From: Pseudomonas poae
GTDB lineage: Bacteria > Pseudomonadota > Gammaproteobacteria > Pseudomonadales > Pseudomonadaceae
Length of the DNA stretch: 64,000 nucleotides
Reading direction: 5' to 3'
Assembly: GCA_004000515.1 (NCBI GenBank)
Contig: CP034537.1
Location: 3,982,001-4,046,000 of the forward strand
In this document: one piece after another, positions 48,253 through 58,916 of the stretch
How the letters are laid out: every line of letters starts with the position of its first letter
How positions within the stretch are numbered: position 1 is the first letter of the stretch
Notes under the pieces: model-generated
What the model saw: only the letters and a program-made list of their open reading frames with translations
Told to the model about the DNA's origin: nothing
Databases searched by the model: none
Made by a program: the position numbers and the translations under genes

Positions 48253-49400
48253 CGCAGGACGTTGACGATATCGGCGATGCTGCTCAACACGTCCTTGCCC
48301 AGTTGCATCGAGCGTTTGCCCGACCAACCGGTGTGCGCGTTGGGGGCGTCGTTGTTGTCTTTGAACGGCATTTCCAGGGTCAGCGACAGGCAGTCGTATT
48401 GTTCACCCACGGCGTTACAGGCCAGCGTCATGTTGGCTTCGCCCGGCAGGTCGCGGGTGTAGCCGTGGGTGGTCTGGAAGTCGCGGGTCAATGAGCTCAA
48501 GTGGCTGCGAAAATGTTTCTCCAGCTTTTCGATGCGCGGCGAGTAGCCGGGGTTACCTTCACAACCGGCGGTGAAGACGTAGGGGATTTCTTCGTCGCCG
48601 TGGATGTCGAGGAAAAGGTCTACGCCGTAGTGTTCCATTTGTTGCTGGACGAACAGCACTTCGGGGCTGATCTCCTGGCTGGCACTCTGCCAGGCTCGAT
48701 TGAGGTCCTGGCCCATGGCGTTGGTGCGCAGATGGCCATGGAAAGCGCCGTCCGGGTTCATGTTGGGCACCAGATAAAGATCGGCAACTTTCAGCAGCTT
48801 TTTCATCTCGGTATCGCCGTCTTGCTGCAGGCGTTCGATGATGCCTTCCATAAACCATTCAGCCATGTGCTCGCCGGGATGCTGCTGGGCGATGATCCAG
48901 ATCTTGCGTCGACCTTCGCCACCCTGGCCCCGACGTAGCAGTTGGATATCACGGCCTTCGGCACTTTTCCCGGTCGCCAACAGTTTTGTACCGGCGCGGT
49001 TCAGCGCCTGGTCGATCAGCCAGTCGTGACGCTCACGGCTATAGGGTTCGAAATAGGCAAACCAGGCGTACTTTTGACGTGTCTGGAGGCTGATATGCAG
49101 GATTTCCCCATCAAAGCGCGAAGGCACCCGAAACCAGTTGATATGGTCGTAGGATGCTACGGCGTTGTAGTCACTCCATGCGTGTGGGTAAGAGGACTTG
49201 CCCGCATTGCTCAGGCGAAACGTGTGGGTGTGGCCCACGTGCATGCCTTCGGCCTTGAAGTGGAACCATTGGAAATGTTGGCTGCGTGTGTCGGGTTTGA
49301 TTGCCAGCAGCAACTGATAGGCGTCATGGGCATCCAGTACCTGGATATTGCCACTGTCGAAGTCGGTGCTGATCCTGATGGACGTCAAGGCCACGGTCAT
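48249..49400 (-). CDS. M14-family zinc carboxypeptidase (Nna1/AGBL-like)
   Basis: 383 residues. The N-terminal beta domain (SGNIQVLDAHDAYQLLLAI, FHFKAEGMHVGHTHTFRLSN) is the extra domain of the cytosolic carboxypeptidase branch. The catalytic zinc site is IIAQQHPGEHMAEWF (His and Glu of HxxE) and FLDIHGDEE (third His). LEMPFKD near the C-terminus carries the catalytic Glu (TLEMPF). No signal peptide, so cytosolic. Eukaryotic relatives remove polyglutamate; the bacterial substrate is not known. ATG 49400 starts MTVALTSIRIS. Tail-to-tail overlap of 4 bases with cytochrome b561. Confidence 0.88.
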   Translation of the reverse strand: MTVALTSIRISTDFDSGNIQVLDAHDAYQLLLAIKPDTRSQHFQWFHFKAEGMHVGHTHTFRLSNAGKSSYPHAWSDYNAVASYDHINWFRVPSRFDGEILHISLQTRQKYAWFAYFEPYSRERHDWLIDQALNRAGTKLLATGKSAEGRDIQLLRRGQGGEGRRKIWIIAQQHPGEHMAEWFMEGIIERLQQDGDTEMKKLLKVADLYLVPNMNPDGAFHGHLRTNAMGQDLNRAWQSASQEISPEVLFVQQQMEHYGVDLFLDIHGDEEIPYVFTAGCEGNPGYSPRIEKLEKHFRSHLSSLTRDFQTTHGYTRDLPGEANMTLACNAVGEQYDCLSLTLEMPFKDNNDAPNAHTGWSGKRSMQLGKDVLSSIADIVNVLR

Positions 49401-49671
49401 AGTCTGGTTGCCTGAATATGAGTGTTGTGGCAGATATCTTACACAGGCGCGGGGCAAAATCTTGACGCAAAATTGTTGCAGGGAGGAGGGGCGTCGTCCT
49501 TGACGCCGCAGCAGCTTAGAGTCTATGAGATTGATTCTCAAGCGCTAATTCGCAAAGATCCGGTCTAGAGCGCTGGTTCGGCTTTCTTTTGGCGATGGTC
49601 TTTTGCTACCATGCGCGCCATCGAGCAACACATAGTCTTCATTAGCCTGAAGCCACGCCAGGGAAACTGGC

Positions 49672-49789
49672 AAAAAAAGACCCGGCCAAAGAGCCGGGTC
49701 AAAAACCGTGATTAGCCTGATGAGGAGATATTCCAAGAGTCCGACCTAAGGTCCCTTGGTCTATCGACTGATCTCGCGATCAGCTAGGT
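49672..49789 (-). ncRNA. prrF: PrrF iron-responsive small RNA
   Basis: About 118 bases. It contains the conserved PrrF core (ATATCTCCTCATCAGGCTAA then TCACGGTTTTTGA), and the 5' stem GATCGCGAGATC. It ends in the terminator GACCCGGCTCTTTGGCCGGGTC with seven Ts. PrrF pairs with mRNAs of iron-containing proteins (superoxide dismutase, aconitase and others) to save iron. A Fur box covers the promoter. The 5' end is estimated from P. aeruginosa PrrF. Only one copy is visible here; the tandem pair of P. aeruginosa is not present. Confidence 0.9.
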
Positions 49790-49791
49790 CC

Positions 49792-49810
49792 AATAATAAT
49801 CATTATCATT
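49792..49810 (-). promoter_or_regulatory. Fur box of prrF
   Basis: AATGATAATGATTATTATT on the minus strand, close to the 19-base Fur consensus, directly before the predicted PrrF start. Fe(II)-Fur would block transcription in iron-replete cells. Confidence 0.85.
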
Positions 49811-49863
49811 TGCAAGTCAAATGTTTTTATCCATGAGATAGAAATATTTTTGCTTCGTGTCTG

Positions 49864-50214
49864 TTATGCGTTCGCTTGAGCCTCTGGCGCCTGCAACGAT
49901 CGCTCCACCATCGCCTTCGCCATATCAATCAAATACACCACGGAAAACGCCAGGTCACGTTGGTTGCCCTGATGGCTGCTTGCTGATTCATAAGCGGTAG
50001 CGGCGGCGCTGCGTAGCAGGTCAGAGGCATGTACCAGGGCTTCTTCCTGGCTGATGCCGGGTTTTATCGCAAACAACGCCCCGTCCGGGTGTTGCGCCGA
50101 CAGTTCTTCTTTCAGGTAATAGTCCAGCGCACGTTGGGCTGCGCCGCTGCTGCGCATGTCGTGCAGTTCATCGTGTCCAGGTGGTTCTGGCAGGTGGCTG
50201 GGGCTTGTCGTCAT
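49864..50214 (-). CDS. small DUF6124 (formerly DUF3077)-like protein
   Basis: 116 residues, all-helical by appearance. It has the layout of the pseudomonad DUF6124 family: a proline-rich disordered start (MTTSPSHLPEPPGHDELHD), then RALDYYLKE, ALFAIKPGISQEEALVHASDLLRSAAATAYE and a helix FSVVYLIDMAKAMVERSL. Function is unknown; it resembles small helical bundles seen in many copies per genome. Divergent from the S24-type repressor gene over about 130 bases, so it may be a target of that repressor. Confidence 0.72.
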   Translation of the reverse strand: MTTSPSHLPEPPGHDELHDMRSSGAAQRALDYYLKEELSAQHPDGALFAIKPGISQEEALVHASDLLRSAAATAYESASSHQGNQRDLAFSVVYLIDMAKAMVERSLQAPEAQANA

Positions 50215-50345
50215 GGCGGGCGGTGCTCCGGGTGGGTGTCGAAAACCTCATACCCGATAATAGTACGTATCGTATTTATGTCGTTTTATGGATTACTACA
50301 AACTGTTTATTGCCCTGCAAAATACCTCGCGTATGGTCACGCTCC

Positions 50346-50984
50346 ATGGATAACTGGATAGCGTTGGTCAAGGCCAACATGAAAGAGCGCAAGGTCACTC
50401 AGGGCGAGCTAGCTGAACGCTTGGGCATGACCCAGGGCGGCGTGGGCCACTGGCTCAACAAGCGACGGGTACCGAGCCTGGAAGACATGAACCGCCTGCT
50501 CCGCGAGTTGGGGCTCGGTGATCTGGAAGTGGTGCTGGAGATTCGCGAACGCAGCGAAGATGAACCCCGGTCACCGCAAAAACACTACAACCCGTATTTC
50601 CGCTATCCGGTCAACGAATGGAAAGGCCTGTGCGAAGTCCGTGAAGAACGTGCAACGTATGGTTCGCAGCGCTTCGAACTGACGGATTACCACGCCGCAG
50701 GCGAAGCCTACTGGTTACCCGTCACGGGCGACGCCATGACCGCGCCCAGCGGCTTGAGCATCAGTGCAGGCATGATGATTCTGGTGGACCCGGCGATTAC
50801 CGCCGAACCCGGAAAACTGGTAGTCGCCCAATGGGCCGATAGCGCCCAGGCGACCTTCCGCCAGTTACGCGAAGAGAGCGGCCAGCTTTACCTGGTGCCG
50901 CTCAATCCGACGTATCCCAAAGTCCTGTTCACCGACGACTGCCGCGTCCTTGGCGTCGTGGTGCAGGCGACAGCCAAGTTTTAA
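50346..50984 (+). CDS. CI/LexA-type repressor without self-cleavage dyad
   Basis: 212 residues. N-terminal Xre-type helix-turn-helix (TQGELAERLGMTQGGVGHWLNKRRVPSLEDM) and C-terminal S24 domain closely following phage lambda CI (GDAMTAPSG...GMMILVDP...EPGKLVVAQ...ATFRQL...LNPTYP). The nucleophile position is Ala130 (CI Ser149) and the general-base position is Arg172 (CI Lys192), so RecA-stimulated self-cleavage should be impossible. ATG 50346 is chosen, with the helix-turn-helix at the normal distance; the upstream frame is an accident. The control is probably ligand- or antirepressor-based. Tail-to-tail overlap of 4 bases with liuD. Confidence 0.85.
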   Translation: MDNWIALVKANMKERKVTQGELAERLGMTQGGVGHWLNKRRVPSLEDMNRLLRELGLGDLEVVLEIRERSEDEPRSPQKHYNPYFRYPVNEWKGLCEVREERATYGSQRFELTDYHAAGEAYWLPVTGDAMTAPSGLSISAGMMILVDPAITAEPGKLVVAQWADSAQATFRQLREESGQLYLVPLNPTYPKVLFTDDCRVLGVVVQATAKF

Positions 50985-52901
50985 TCCGCCGTATCGAGTT
51001 CCACCAGCGCGCTGCCTTCGGCAACCATTTCACCCTCCTGGCAGAACAGCACCTTGACCACCCCAGCCTGGGGCGCGCGGATACTGTGTTCCATCTTCAT
51101 CGCCTCAAGCACCACCAACTGTGCGCCGGCTTCAACCGATTGGCCCACCGCCACCAATACACGTACGATGCTGCCGTTCATTGGCGCCGTCAGGCCGCCC
51201 TGGTGGCTCTGGTTGGCTTCCACCGCGGCAATCGGGTCGAACAGGCTTACCGCGTGCATCTCGCCATCCCACCGCAGATACACGGTTGCTTCGTTGCGAA
51301 CGGCCAGATGGGCGCGACGCACGCCCTGATCTTCAATCAGCAACTGCTCACCGTGCAGATGAGACTTTCCAGTCAGCGTGACCAGCCGATCCTGACCATT
51401 ACAGCTCAAATGCAGGGACACTTCGGCGGGTAAGCCCGTGCGGAACCCACGCGTGTCCGCCCAAGGCCCATCACCCGCCGGCAAGCTCTGTATGAAGGCC
51501 GAACCGGCAGCCTGCCAGAACGCCTCACTCAACGCTCCGGGCTCGGGCAGCAACTCATCCTGATAGCGCGGAATAAATCCGGTATCCAGCTCAGCTGCCG
51601 CAAAGGCCGGGTGGCCGATGATCCGGCGCAAAAAGCCCAGGTTGGTCTTGAGCCCGCCGACGGCGAATTCATCGAGCATGCTCAACAACCGCAACCTTGC
51701 CTGTTCACGGTCCTCGCCCCAGGCAATCAGTTTGCCAAGCATCGGGTCGTAAAGGGGAAACGCTATCCCCTTGTTCCACGCCACTGTCCACGCGCCGTCC
51801 CGGGCCTGGTGCGGACTCGCGATACAGCGTCAGGTTGCCGGTGGCCGGTAGAAAATCATTGGCCGGGTCTTCGGCATACAAGCGTACCTCGATCGCATGT
51901 CCAATCAGCGGCACCTGCTCTTGAGTGATTGGCAATGCCTCACCCAGGGCCACACGAATCTGCCAGGCGACCAGGTCCAGGCCGGTAATCGCTTCCGTTA
52001 CAGGGTGTTCCACTTGCAAGCGCGTGTTCATCTCCATGAAGAAGAACTCGCCGCGCGCATCCAGCAAGAACTCTACGGTGCCCGCGCCCACGTAGCCGAT
52101 GGCCTGGGCCGCACGTACGGCGGCTTCGCCCATGGCTTTGCGTTGCTCAATGCTCAGGCCAGGCGCCGGTGCTTCCTCGACGACTTTTTGATGGCGGCGC
52201 TGGATCGAGCAGTCACGCTCATTGAGATACAGGCAATGCCCATGCTGGTCGGCAAACACCTGGATTTCCACGTGACGCGGCTTGAGCAAGTATTTCTCCA
52301 CCAGCATCTGCCCATTGCCGAACGACGATAGCGCCTCACGCTGGGCGGAGGCCAGGGCGTCCGCAAGCTGGCTGACGTCTTCGACCACCTTCATACCCTT
52401 GCCACCGCCGCCGGCCGTGGCTTTCAGCAACACCGGGTAACCGATGCGCTCGCACGCCGAACGGAAGGTTTCCAGGTCCTGGGCTTCACCGTGATAACCC
52501 GGCACCAACGGCACGCCAGCCGTTTCCATCAGGGCCTTGGCCGCAGACTTGCTGCCCATGGCGTCAATGGCCGAGGCGGGCGGGCCGAGGAAGATCAGCC
52601 CTGCGGCTTCAATTGCACGTGCAAAGCCTGCGTTTTCCGACAAAAAGCCATAGCCTGGGTGAATCGCCTGGGCGCCGCTGGCGTGGGCCGCTGCAATCAA
52701 TTTGTCGATTTGCAGGTAGCTGTCGGTGGCCTTGCTGCCGCCCAGGTCCACACGGATATCGGCTTCACGGCTATGTCGGGCATCTCGGTCGATGGCACTG
52801 TGTACCGCCACGGTAGTCAGACCCATGGCCTTGGCGGTGCGCATTACCCGGCAGGCAATCTCGCCGCGATTGGCCACCAGCACGGTGGTCAGTGTGCTCA
52901 T
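50981..52901 (-). CDS. liuD: geranyl/methylcrotonyl-CoA carboxylase biotin-containing alpha subunit, one apparent frameshift
   Basis: About 640 residues: biotin carboxylase domain (VLVANRGEIACRVMRTAKAMG, ATP-grasp loop GGGGKGMKVVED, HVEIQVFADQHG, EMNTRLQVEHPVTE) and the C-terminal biotin carboxyl carrier with the biotinylation motif EAMKMEH. Near 51751 the coding T-run seems two bases short (expected VSPFYDPMLGKL); restoring it joins the two parts. It carboxylates 3-methylcrotonyl-CoA with LiuB in leucine breakdown. The ATG overlaps the liuC stop as ATGA. Last gene of the liuABCD operon. Confidence 0.92.
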
Positions 52902-53704
52902 GAGCGCGGCTCCTGTGCTTGCCAGCTCGGCGCACGTTTTTGCAGGAACGCGCGCAATCCTTCCTGGCCCTCGGCGCTGACACGGATACGCGCGATGGCA
53001 TTTTCGCAATAGCGGCGTAGGGCCGGGGTAAGGGCGCCGTTGCCGACTTCTCGCAGCAGGTCCTTGCTGGCGCGCATCGCCGCTGGGCTGTTCTGCAGCA
53101 GGTTGGCGATCCACTGTTCCACGTGCAGGGCCAATTCAGCGCTTGGGTAGCTTTCCGCCAGCAAGCCGATTTCCCGCGCTCGCTGCCCGCCAAAGCGTTC
53201 GGCGGTCAGTGCGTAACGCCGCGCCGCCCGTTCGCCGATGGCTTGCACAACAAATGGGCTGATCACCGCAGGGGCGAGGCCGATGCGCACTTCCGACAGG
53301 CAGAACTGCGCATCATCGGCGCCAATCGCCATATCGCAGCAACTGATCAGGCCCAGCGCGCCGCCGTAGGCTGCGCCTTGCACCACCGCCAAGGTCGGGA
53401 TTTTCAGCTTGGCCAGGTTGTACATCAGTTCTGCCAGCTCACGGGCGTCGTCCAGGTTGGTGTGGTAATCCAGCTCGGCCGATTGCTGCATCCAGGCCAG
53501 GTCGGCACCCGCGCTGAAATGCTTGCCGCGCCCGCGCAGCACCAAAAAAGCGCAGGAGGGATCGCCCTGCACGTGGTCGAGGGCGATGATCAGTTCGCGG
53601 ATCATTTGGGCATTGAACGCGTTGTTCTTGGCTTCACGACTGAGCCACAGCGTGGCAAAGCCACGGCTGTCGGTGATCAGTTCGAGGGTGTTGAAATCGC
53701 TCAT
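52898..53704 (-). CDS. liuC: 3-methylglutaconyl-CoA (gamma-carboxygeranoyl-CoA) hydratase
   Basis: 268 residues, crotonase fold. FLVLRGRGKHFSAGADLAWM forms the oxyanion hole and AVVQGAAYGGALGLISCCDMAIG the second; SEVRIGLAPAVISPFV carries the catalytic Glu region. ATG 53704 has GGAG nine bases upstream; an in-frame ATG at 53719 abuts the liuB stop and has no ribosome-binding site. Third gene of the operon, hydrating the carboxylated intermediate before LiuE cleavage. Confidence 0.92.
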   Translation of the reverse strand: MSDFNTLELITDSRGFATLWLSREAKNNAFNAQMIRELIIALDHVQGDPSCAFLVLRGRGKHFSAGADLAWMQQSAELDYHTNLDDARELAELMYNLAKLKIPTLAVVQGAAYGGALGLISCCDMAIGADDAQFCLSEVRIGLAPAVISPFVVQAIGERAARRYALTAERFGGQRAREIGLLAESYPSAELALHVEQWIANLLQNSPAAMRASKDLLREVGNGALTPALRRYCENAIARIRVSAEGQEGLRAFLQKRAPSWQAQEPRS

Positions 53705-53719
53705 GGGATACAGCTCCAT

Positions 53720-55326
<1,607 letters not shown>

Positions 55327-55337
55327 GGCGCGCTCCT

Positions 55338-56501
55338 TCAGCGGGTTTCGTTGAAGAGTTCGCGACCGATCAACATCCGACGGATCTCACTGGTGCCTGC
55401 GCCAATTTCGTACAGCTTGGCGTCGCGTAGCAGGCGTCCGGCAGGGAATTCATTGATGTAGCCGTTGCCGCCGAGGATCTGGATTGCATCAAGGGCCATC
55501 TGTGTGGCGCGCTCGGAACTGAACAGAATCACCCCAGCGGCGTCCTTGCGCGTGGTCTCGCCGCGCTCGCACGCCTGGGCCACTGCGTACAGGTAGGCGC
55601 GGGAGGCGTTGAGCTGGGTGTACATGTCGGCGACCTTGCCCTGGATCAGTTGGAACTCGCCGATGCTTTGGCCGAACTGCTTGCGGTCGTGGATGTACGG
55701 CACGATCAGGTCCATGCACGATTGCATGATGCCGATCGGGCCACCGGCCAGTACCACACGCTCGTAGTCCAGGCCGCTCATCAACACTTTCACGCCGCCG
55801 TTGAGGCTACCGAGTATGTTTTCCTCAGGCACTTGCACGTCATCGAAAAACAGCTCGCAGGTGTTGGAGCCGCGCATGCCCAGCTTGTCGAACTTGCTGC
55901 CCCGGCTGAAGCCTTTCCAGTCGCGCTCGACGATGAAGGCGGTGATGCCGTGTGGGCCTTTTTCAAGGTCGGTCTTGGCGTAGATCACGTAGGTGTTGGC
56001 GTCGGGGCCGTTGGTGATCCAAGTCTTGCTGCCGTTGAGCACGTACTGGTCGCCGCGTTTATCCGCGCGCAACTTCATCGAGACCACGTCGGAACCGGCG
56101 TTTGGCTCGCTCATGGCCAGCGCGCCGATGTGTTCGCCGCTGATCAGTTTGGGCAGGTACTTGAGCTTCTGGGCGTGCGTGCCGTTGCGGTTGATCTGGT
56201 TGACGCACAGGTTGGAGTGGGCGCCGTAGGACAAGCCCACCGAGGCCGAGCCGCGGCTGATCTCTTCAATGGCGACCACGTGCGCCAGGTAGCCCAGGCC
56301 GGCGCCGCCGTATTCCTCTGGCACGGTGATGCCCAGCAGGCCCATGTCACCGAACTTGCGCCACATATCGACGGGAAACAGGTTGTCACTGTCGATCTGT
56401 GCCGCACGGGGTGCCAGTTCCTTGGCCACGAAGGACTGCACTTGATCGCGCAGCATGTCGATGGTTTCGCCGAGGGCGAAGTTCAGGGACGGGTAACTCA
56501 T
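55338..56501 (-). CDS. liuA: isovaleryl-CoA dehydrogenase
   Basis: 387 residues, identical in length to P. aeruginosa LiuA. FAD acyl-CoA dehydrogenase: [47 protein letters not shown], the catalytic Glu in [14 protein letters not shown] (the mid-domain position specific to isovaleryl-CoA dehydrogenases), and [40 protein letters not shown] 56501 ([12 protein letters not shown]) is preferred; the frame extends upstream through the operator region. First gene of liuABCD, controlled by LiuR. Confidence 0.95.
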   Translation of the reverse strand: MSYPSLNFALGETIDMLRDQVQSFVAKELAPRAAQIDSDNLFPVDMWRKFGDMGLLGITVPEEYGGAGLGYLAHVVAIEEISRGSASVGLSYGAHSNLCVNQINRNGTHAQKLKYLPKLISGEHIGALAMSEPNAGSDVVSMKLRADKRGDQYVLNGSKTWITNGPDANTYVIYAKTDLEKGPHGITAFIVERDWKGFSRGSKFDKLGMRGSNTCELFFDDVQVPEENILGSLNGGVKVLMSGLDYERVVLAGGPIGIMQSCMDLIVPYIHDRKQFGQSIGEFQLIQGKVADMYTQLNASRAYLYAVAQACERGETTRKDAAGVILFSSERATQMALDAIQILGGNGYINEFPAGRLLRDAKLYEIGAGTSEIRRMLIGRELFNETR

Positions 56502-56563
56502 GACAGGCACCTTAAATTGAACGTTGTTTTTGTGTGGCGGGCGGTCGGGGAGGGCGCTCACCT

Positions 56564-56577
56564 TTACGTTAACGTAA
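56564..56577. promoter_or_regulatory. LiuR-type operator 1 (before liuA)
   Basis: TTACGTTAACGTAA, a perfect palindrome within CTTTACGTTAACGTAAGC, 63 bases before the liuA start. It shares the ACGTTAACGT core with the site before liuR. Confidence 0.75.
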
Positions 56578-56606
56578 GCCTTGCGTTGCAAGGCTGTCAA
56601 TCGTAG

Positions 56607-56622
56607 TTTACGTTTACGTCAA
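56607..56622. promoter_or_regulatory. LiuR-type operator 2 (before the acyl-CoA ligase)
   Basis: TTTACGTTTACGTCAA, an imperfect version of the same palindrome, 42 bases before the acyl-CoA ligase start. Two sites in the divergent region suggest separate control of both transcripts. Confidence 0.65.
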
Positions 56623-56663
56623 CCAAGCGCTATCCACCTACAACAAAGACAATAGGGGTCGTT

Positions 56664-58301
56664 ATGGAACAACCGAACCAGAGCTACAGCCGGGGCTCTC
56701 AGGACAAGACCTTGTTGGCCATGACCATTGGCCACGCCTTCGATAGAACCGCTGCGCACTACCCTGATGGCGAGGCGTTGGTGGTGCGCCATCAGCAGCG
56801 CCGCTACACCTGGCGGCAGCTGGCCGAGGCGGTTGAATTGCACGCACGTGCCTTTATTGCACTGGGCATGCAAACCGGCGACCGCCTGGGGATCTGGGCG
56901 CCCAACTGTGCCGAGTGGTGCATCAGCCAGATCGCCAGCGCCAAACTCGGGGTGATCCTGGTCAACATCAACCCGGCGTACCGCAGCAGTGAGTTGGAGT
57001 ACGTGCTCAAGCAGTCCGGTTGCCAGTGGCTGGTCTGTGCCGGCTCGTTCAAGAGCTCCGATTACCACGCCATGCTGTTGGAGTTGAAGCCGGACCTGCG
57101 CGGTATGATCAGCCTGGACCAAAGCCCGCCGCCGGAGTTCATGCCCTGGTCGCAACTGGCGGCCCTCGGCGCTGGCGTTCCGCCCGAACAGTTACAGACG
57201 CGCCAAGCCAGCCTGCACTTCGACCAGCCCGTGAACATCCAGTACACCTCCGGCACCACCGGTTTCCCCAAGGGGGCCACCCTCAGTCACCACAACATCC
57301 TCAATAACGGCTACATGGTCGGCGAAAGCCTTGGCCTGACCGCGCAGGACCGCCTGGTGATTCCGGTGCCGCTGTACCACTGCTTCGGCATGGTGATGGG
57401 CAACCTGGGCTGCATCACCCACGGCACCACGATGATTTATCCGAATGACGGCTTCGACCCGCTGCTGACCCTCACTGCTGTCGCCGAAGAACGCGCCACC
57501 GGCCTGTACGGTGTGCCCACCATGTTCATCGCCATGCTCGATCATCCGCAACTTGGCGACTTTGACCTGTCAACTCTGCGCACCGGCATCATGGCCGGCG
57601 CCACATGCCCCATCGAAGTGATGCGCCGGGTGATCAGCGAGATGCACATGAATGAGGTGCAAATTGCCTACGGCATGACCGAAACCAGCCCGGTCTCGCT
57701 GCAGACCGGCGCCAACGACGACCTGGAACGCCGTGTCACCACAGTAGGGCGCACTCAGCCACAGCTGGAAAACAAGATCATCGACCCTGCCGGCAACACT
57801 GTCGCGCGCGGCGAGATCGGCGAGTTGTGCACCCGTGGCTACAGCGTGATGCTCGGCTACTGGAACAACCCCGACGCCACCCACGAAGCCATCGACGACG
57901 CCGGCTGGATGCACACCGGCGACCTGGCGAGCATGGATGAGCAGGGTTATGTGTGCATCGCCGGACGCAACAAGGACATGATCATTCGCGGAGGCGAAAA
58001 CGTGTACCCGCGTGAGCTGGAAGAGTTTTTCTTCACTCATCCTGCGGTGGCGGATGTGCAGGTCATCGGCATTCCCGATGAGCGCTACGGCGAAGCCATC
58101 GTCGCCTGGGTCAAGTTCCATCCCGGTCACGTGGCCAATGAGCTTGAGTTGCAAACGTGGTGCAAGGGGCGGATCGCACACTTCAAGACGCCCAAGCATT
58201 TCAAGTTTGTGGAGGAGTTTCCGATGACAGTGACGGGCAAGATCCAGAAATTTCGCATGCGCGAGATTTCAATCGAGGAGCTGCGAACCCGATCTACCTG
58301 A
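56664..58301 (+). CDS. AMP-forming acyl-CoA synthetase of the liu locus
   Basis: 545 residues of the ANL superfamily. The P-loop motif [11 protein letters not shown] begins at Tyr194, followed by [46 protein letters not shown] and the C-terminal catalytic Lys in [16 protein letters not shown]. Overall pattern is that of the ACSF2-like medium-chain ligases. AGGGG precedes the ATG. Divergent from liuA with LiuR-type sites between, so it likely activates branched or short-chain acids (isovalerate, methylcrotonate or acetoacetate) for the pathway. The exact substrate is not deducible. Confidence 0.9.
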   Translation: MEQPNQSYSRGSQDKTLLAMTIGHAFDRTAAHYPDGEALVVRHQQRRYTWRQLAEAVELHARAFIALGMQTGDRLGIWAPNCAEWCISQIASAKLGVILVNINPAYRSSELEYVLKQSGCQWLVCAGSFKSSDYHAMLLELKPDLRGMISLDQSPPPEFMPWSQLAALGAGVPPEQLQTRQASLHFDQPVNIQYTSGTTGFPKGATLSHHNILNNGYMVGESLGLTAQDRLVIPVPLYHCFGMVMGNLGCITHGTTMIYPNDGFDPLLTLTAVAEERATGLYGVPTMFIAMLDHPQLGDFDLSTLRTGIMAGATCPIEVMRRVISEMHMNEVQIAYGMTETSPVSLQTGANDDLERRVTTVGRTQPQLENKIIDPAGNTVARGEIGELCTRGYSVMLGYWNNPDATHEAIDDAGWMHTGDLASMDEQGYVCIAGRNKDMIIRGGENVYPRELEEFFFTHPAVADVQVIGIPDERYGEAIVAWVKFHPGHVANELELQTWCKGRIAHFKTPKHFKFVEEFPMTVTGKIQKFRMREISIEELRTRST

Positions 58302-58313
58302 CGCTATAGATCC

Positions 58314-58343
58314 GATGTGGGGCGAGCAAGCCCGCTCCCACAT
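58314..58343. repeat. degenerate single REP
   Basis: ATGTGGG...CCCACAT with GCAAGCCCGC inside, a shortened REP 13 bases after the acyl-CoA ligase stop. Confidence 0.65.
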
Positions 58344-58387
58344 TTTGATCAAAATTCGACAGGGAATTATCAAACACCAGAAAGCAC

Positions 58388-58411
58388 AAAGGGGACCCAA
58401 AGGTCCCCTTT
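58388..58411 (+). terminator. rho-independent terminator of the acyl-CoA ligase
   Basis: AAAGGGGACC stem with exact complement and CAAA loop. The 3' arm ends TTT, and AATTT follows. The A-rich 5' arm makes it potentially bidirectional. Confidence 0.75.
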
Positions 58412-58916
58412 AATTTGTCGTTGCGTGCTCTTTTTTTATTATTGAGGGGCGGTCTATTGTTGTTTTTGGCAACCGTTACCCTTTACCACTGTTTTTGGCG
58501 ACCCCCATCCGGGGTCAAGAGCAAACGTATTTTTTTGAGCGCTGATCTGCTTCTTCGTTACCGATCCAACCAGTGGGTAGCTACCTGAGGTAGTTTTATT
58601 TTTCTCTAACCGGTTGCGGGTTTCGGCATTGCCGTTCCCTGCGAAGCACATCTTCTCCAAAAAAATCTGTTAGCTGCGTCTCTGCCGTGTTGTTTTTGTT
58701 ATGTCAGAGTCGTTTCGTCTTATTTTTATTAGGTTTGGCGCTTTTTATTCTTGTTATGCAATAGAGATAGCAGAAGCCGTGCCAACTTTTTAAATTCCTT
58801 TAAAATCAATAGGTTGTATTTTGTGAAGGAAATGCCCTACGGCAAATGCGACAAAATATGTTCCCGTGTTACTCGATAGGTAGGCGGGCGGTAACACATT
58901 GTCACGGCTAAGCTAC
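58412..58916. other. low-GC island between acyl-CoA ligase and liuE
   Basis: About 505 bases, visibly richer in A and T than anything around (many TTTTT runs), of different composition from the rest of the window. Apart from the 66-codon frame at 58454-58651, no gene is recognisable. No tRNA, inverted repeat pair or transposase remnant was seen at its edges. Confidence 0.55.
58454..58651 (-). CDS. hypothetical small protein in the low-GC island
   Basis: 65 residues from ATG 58651 (MCFAGNGNAETRNRLEKNKT), rich in Lys, Asn, Ser, Thr and Gly, with two Cys, one at residue 2 and one near the end (KGNGCQKQQ). TTTGGAG lies just before the ATG, with short spacing. The composition is unlike its neighbours. 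It has no leader, so it may be the 3' remnant of a secreted or toxin-type protein. No family recognised; could be non-coding. Confidence 0.35.
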   Translation of the reverse strand: MCFAGNGNAETRNRLEKNKTTSGSYPLVGSVTKKQISAQKNTFALDPGWGSPKTVVKGNGCQKQQ

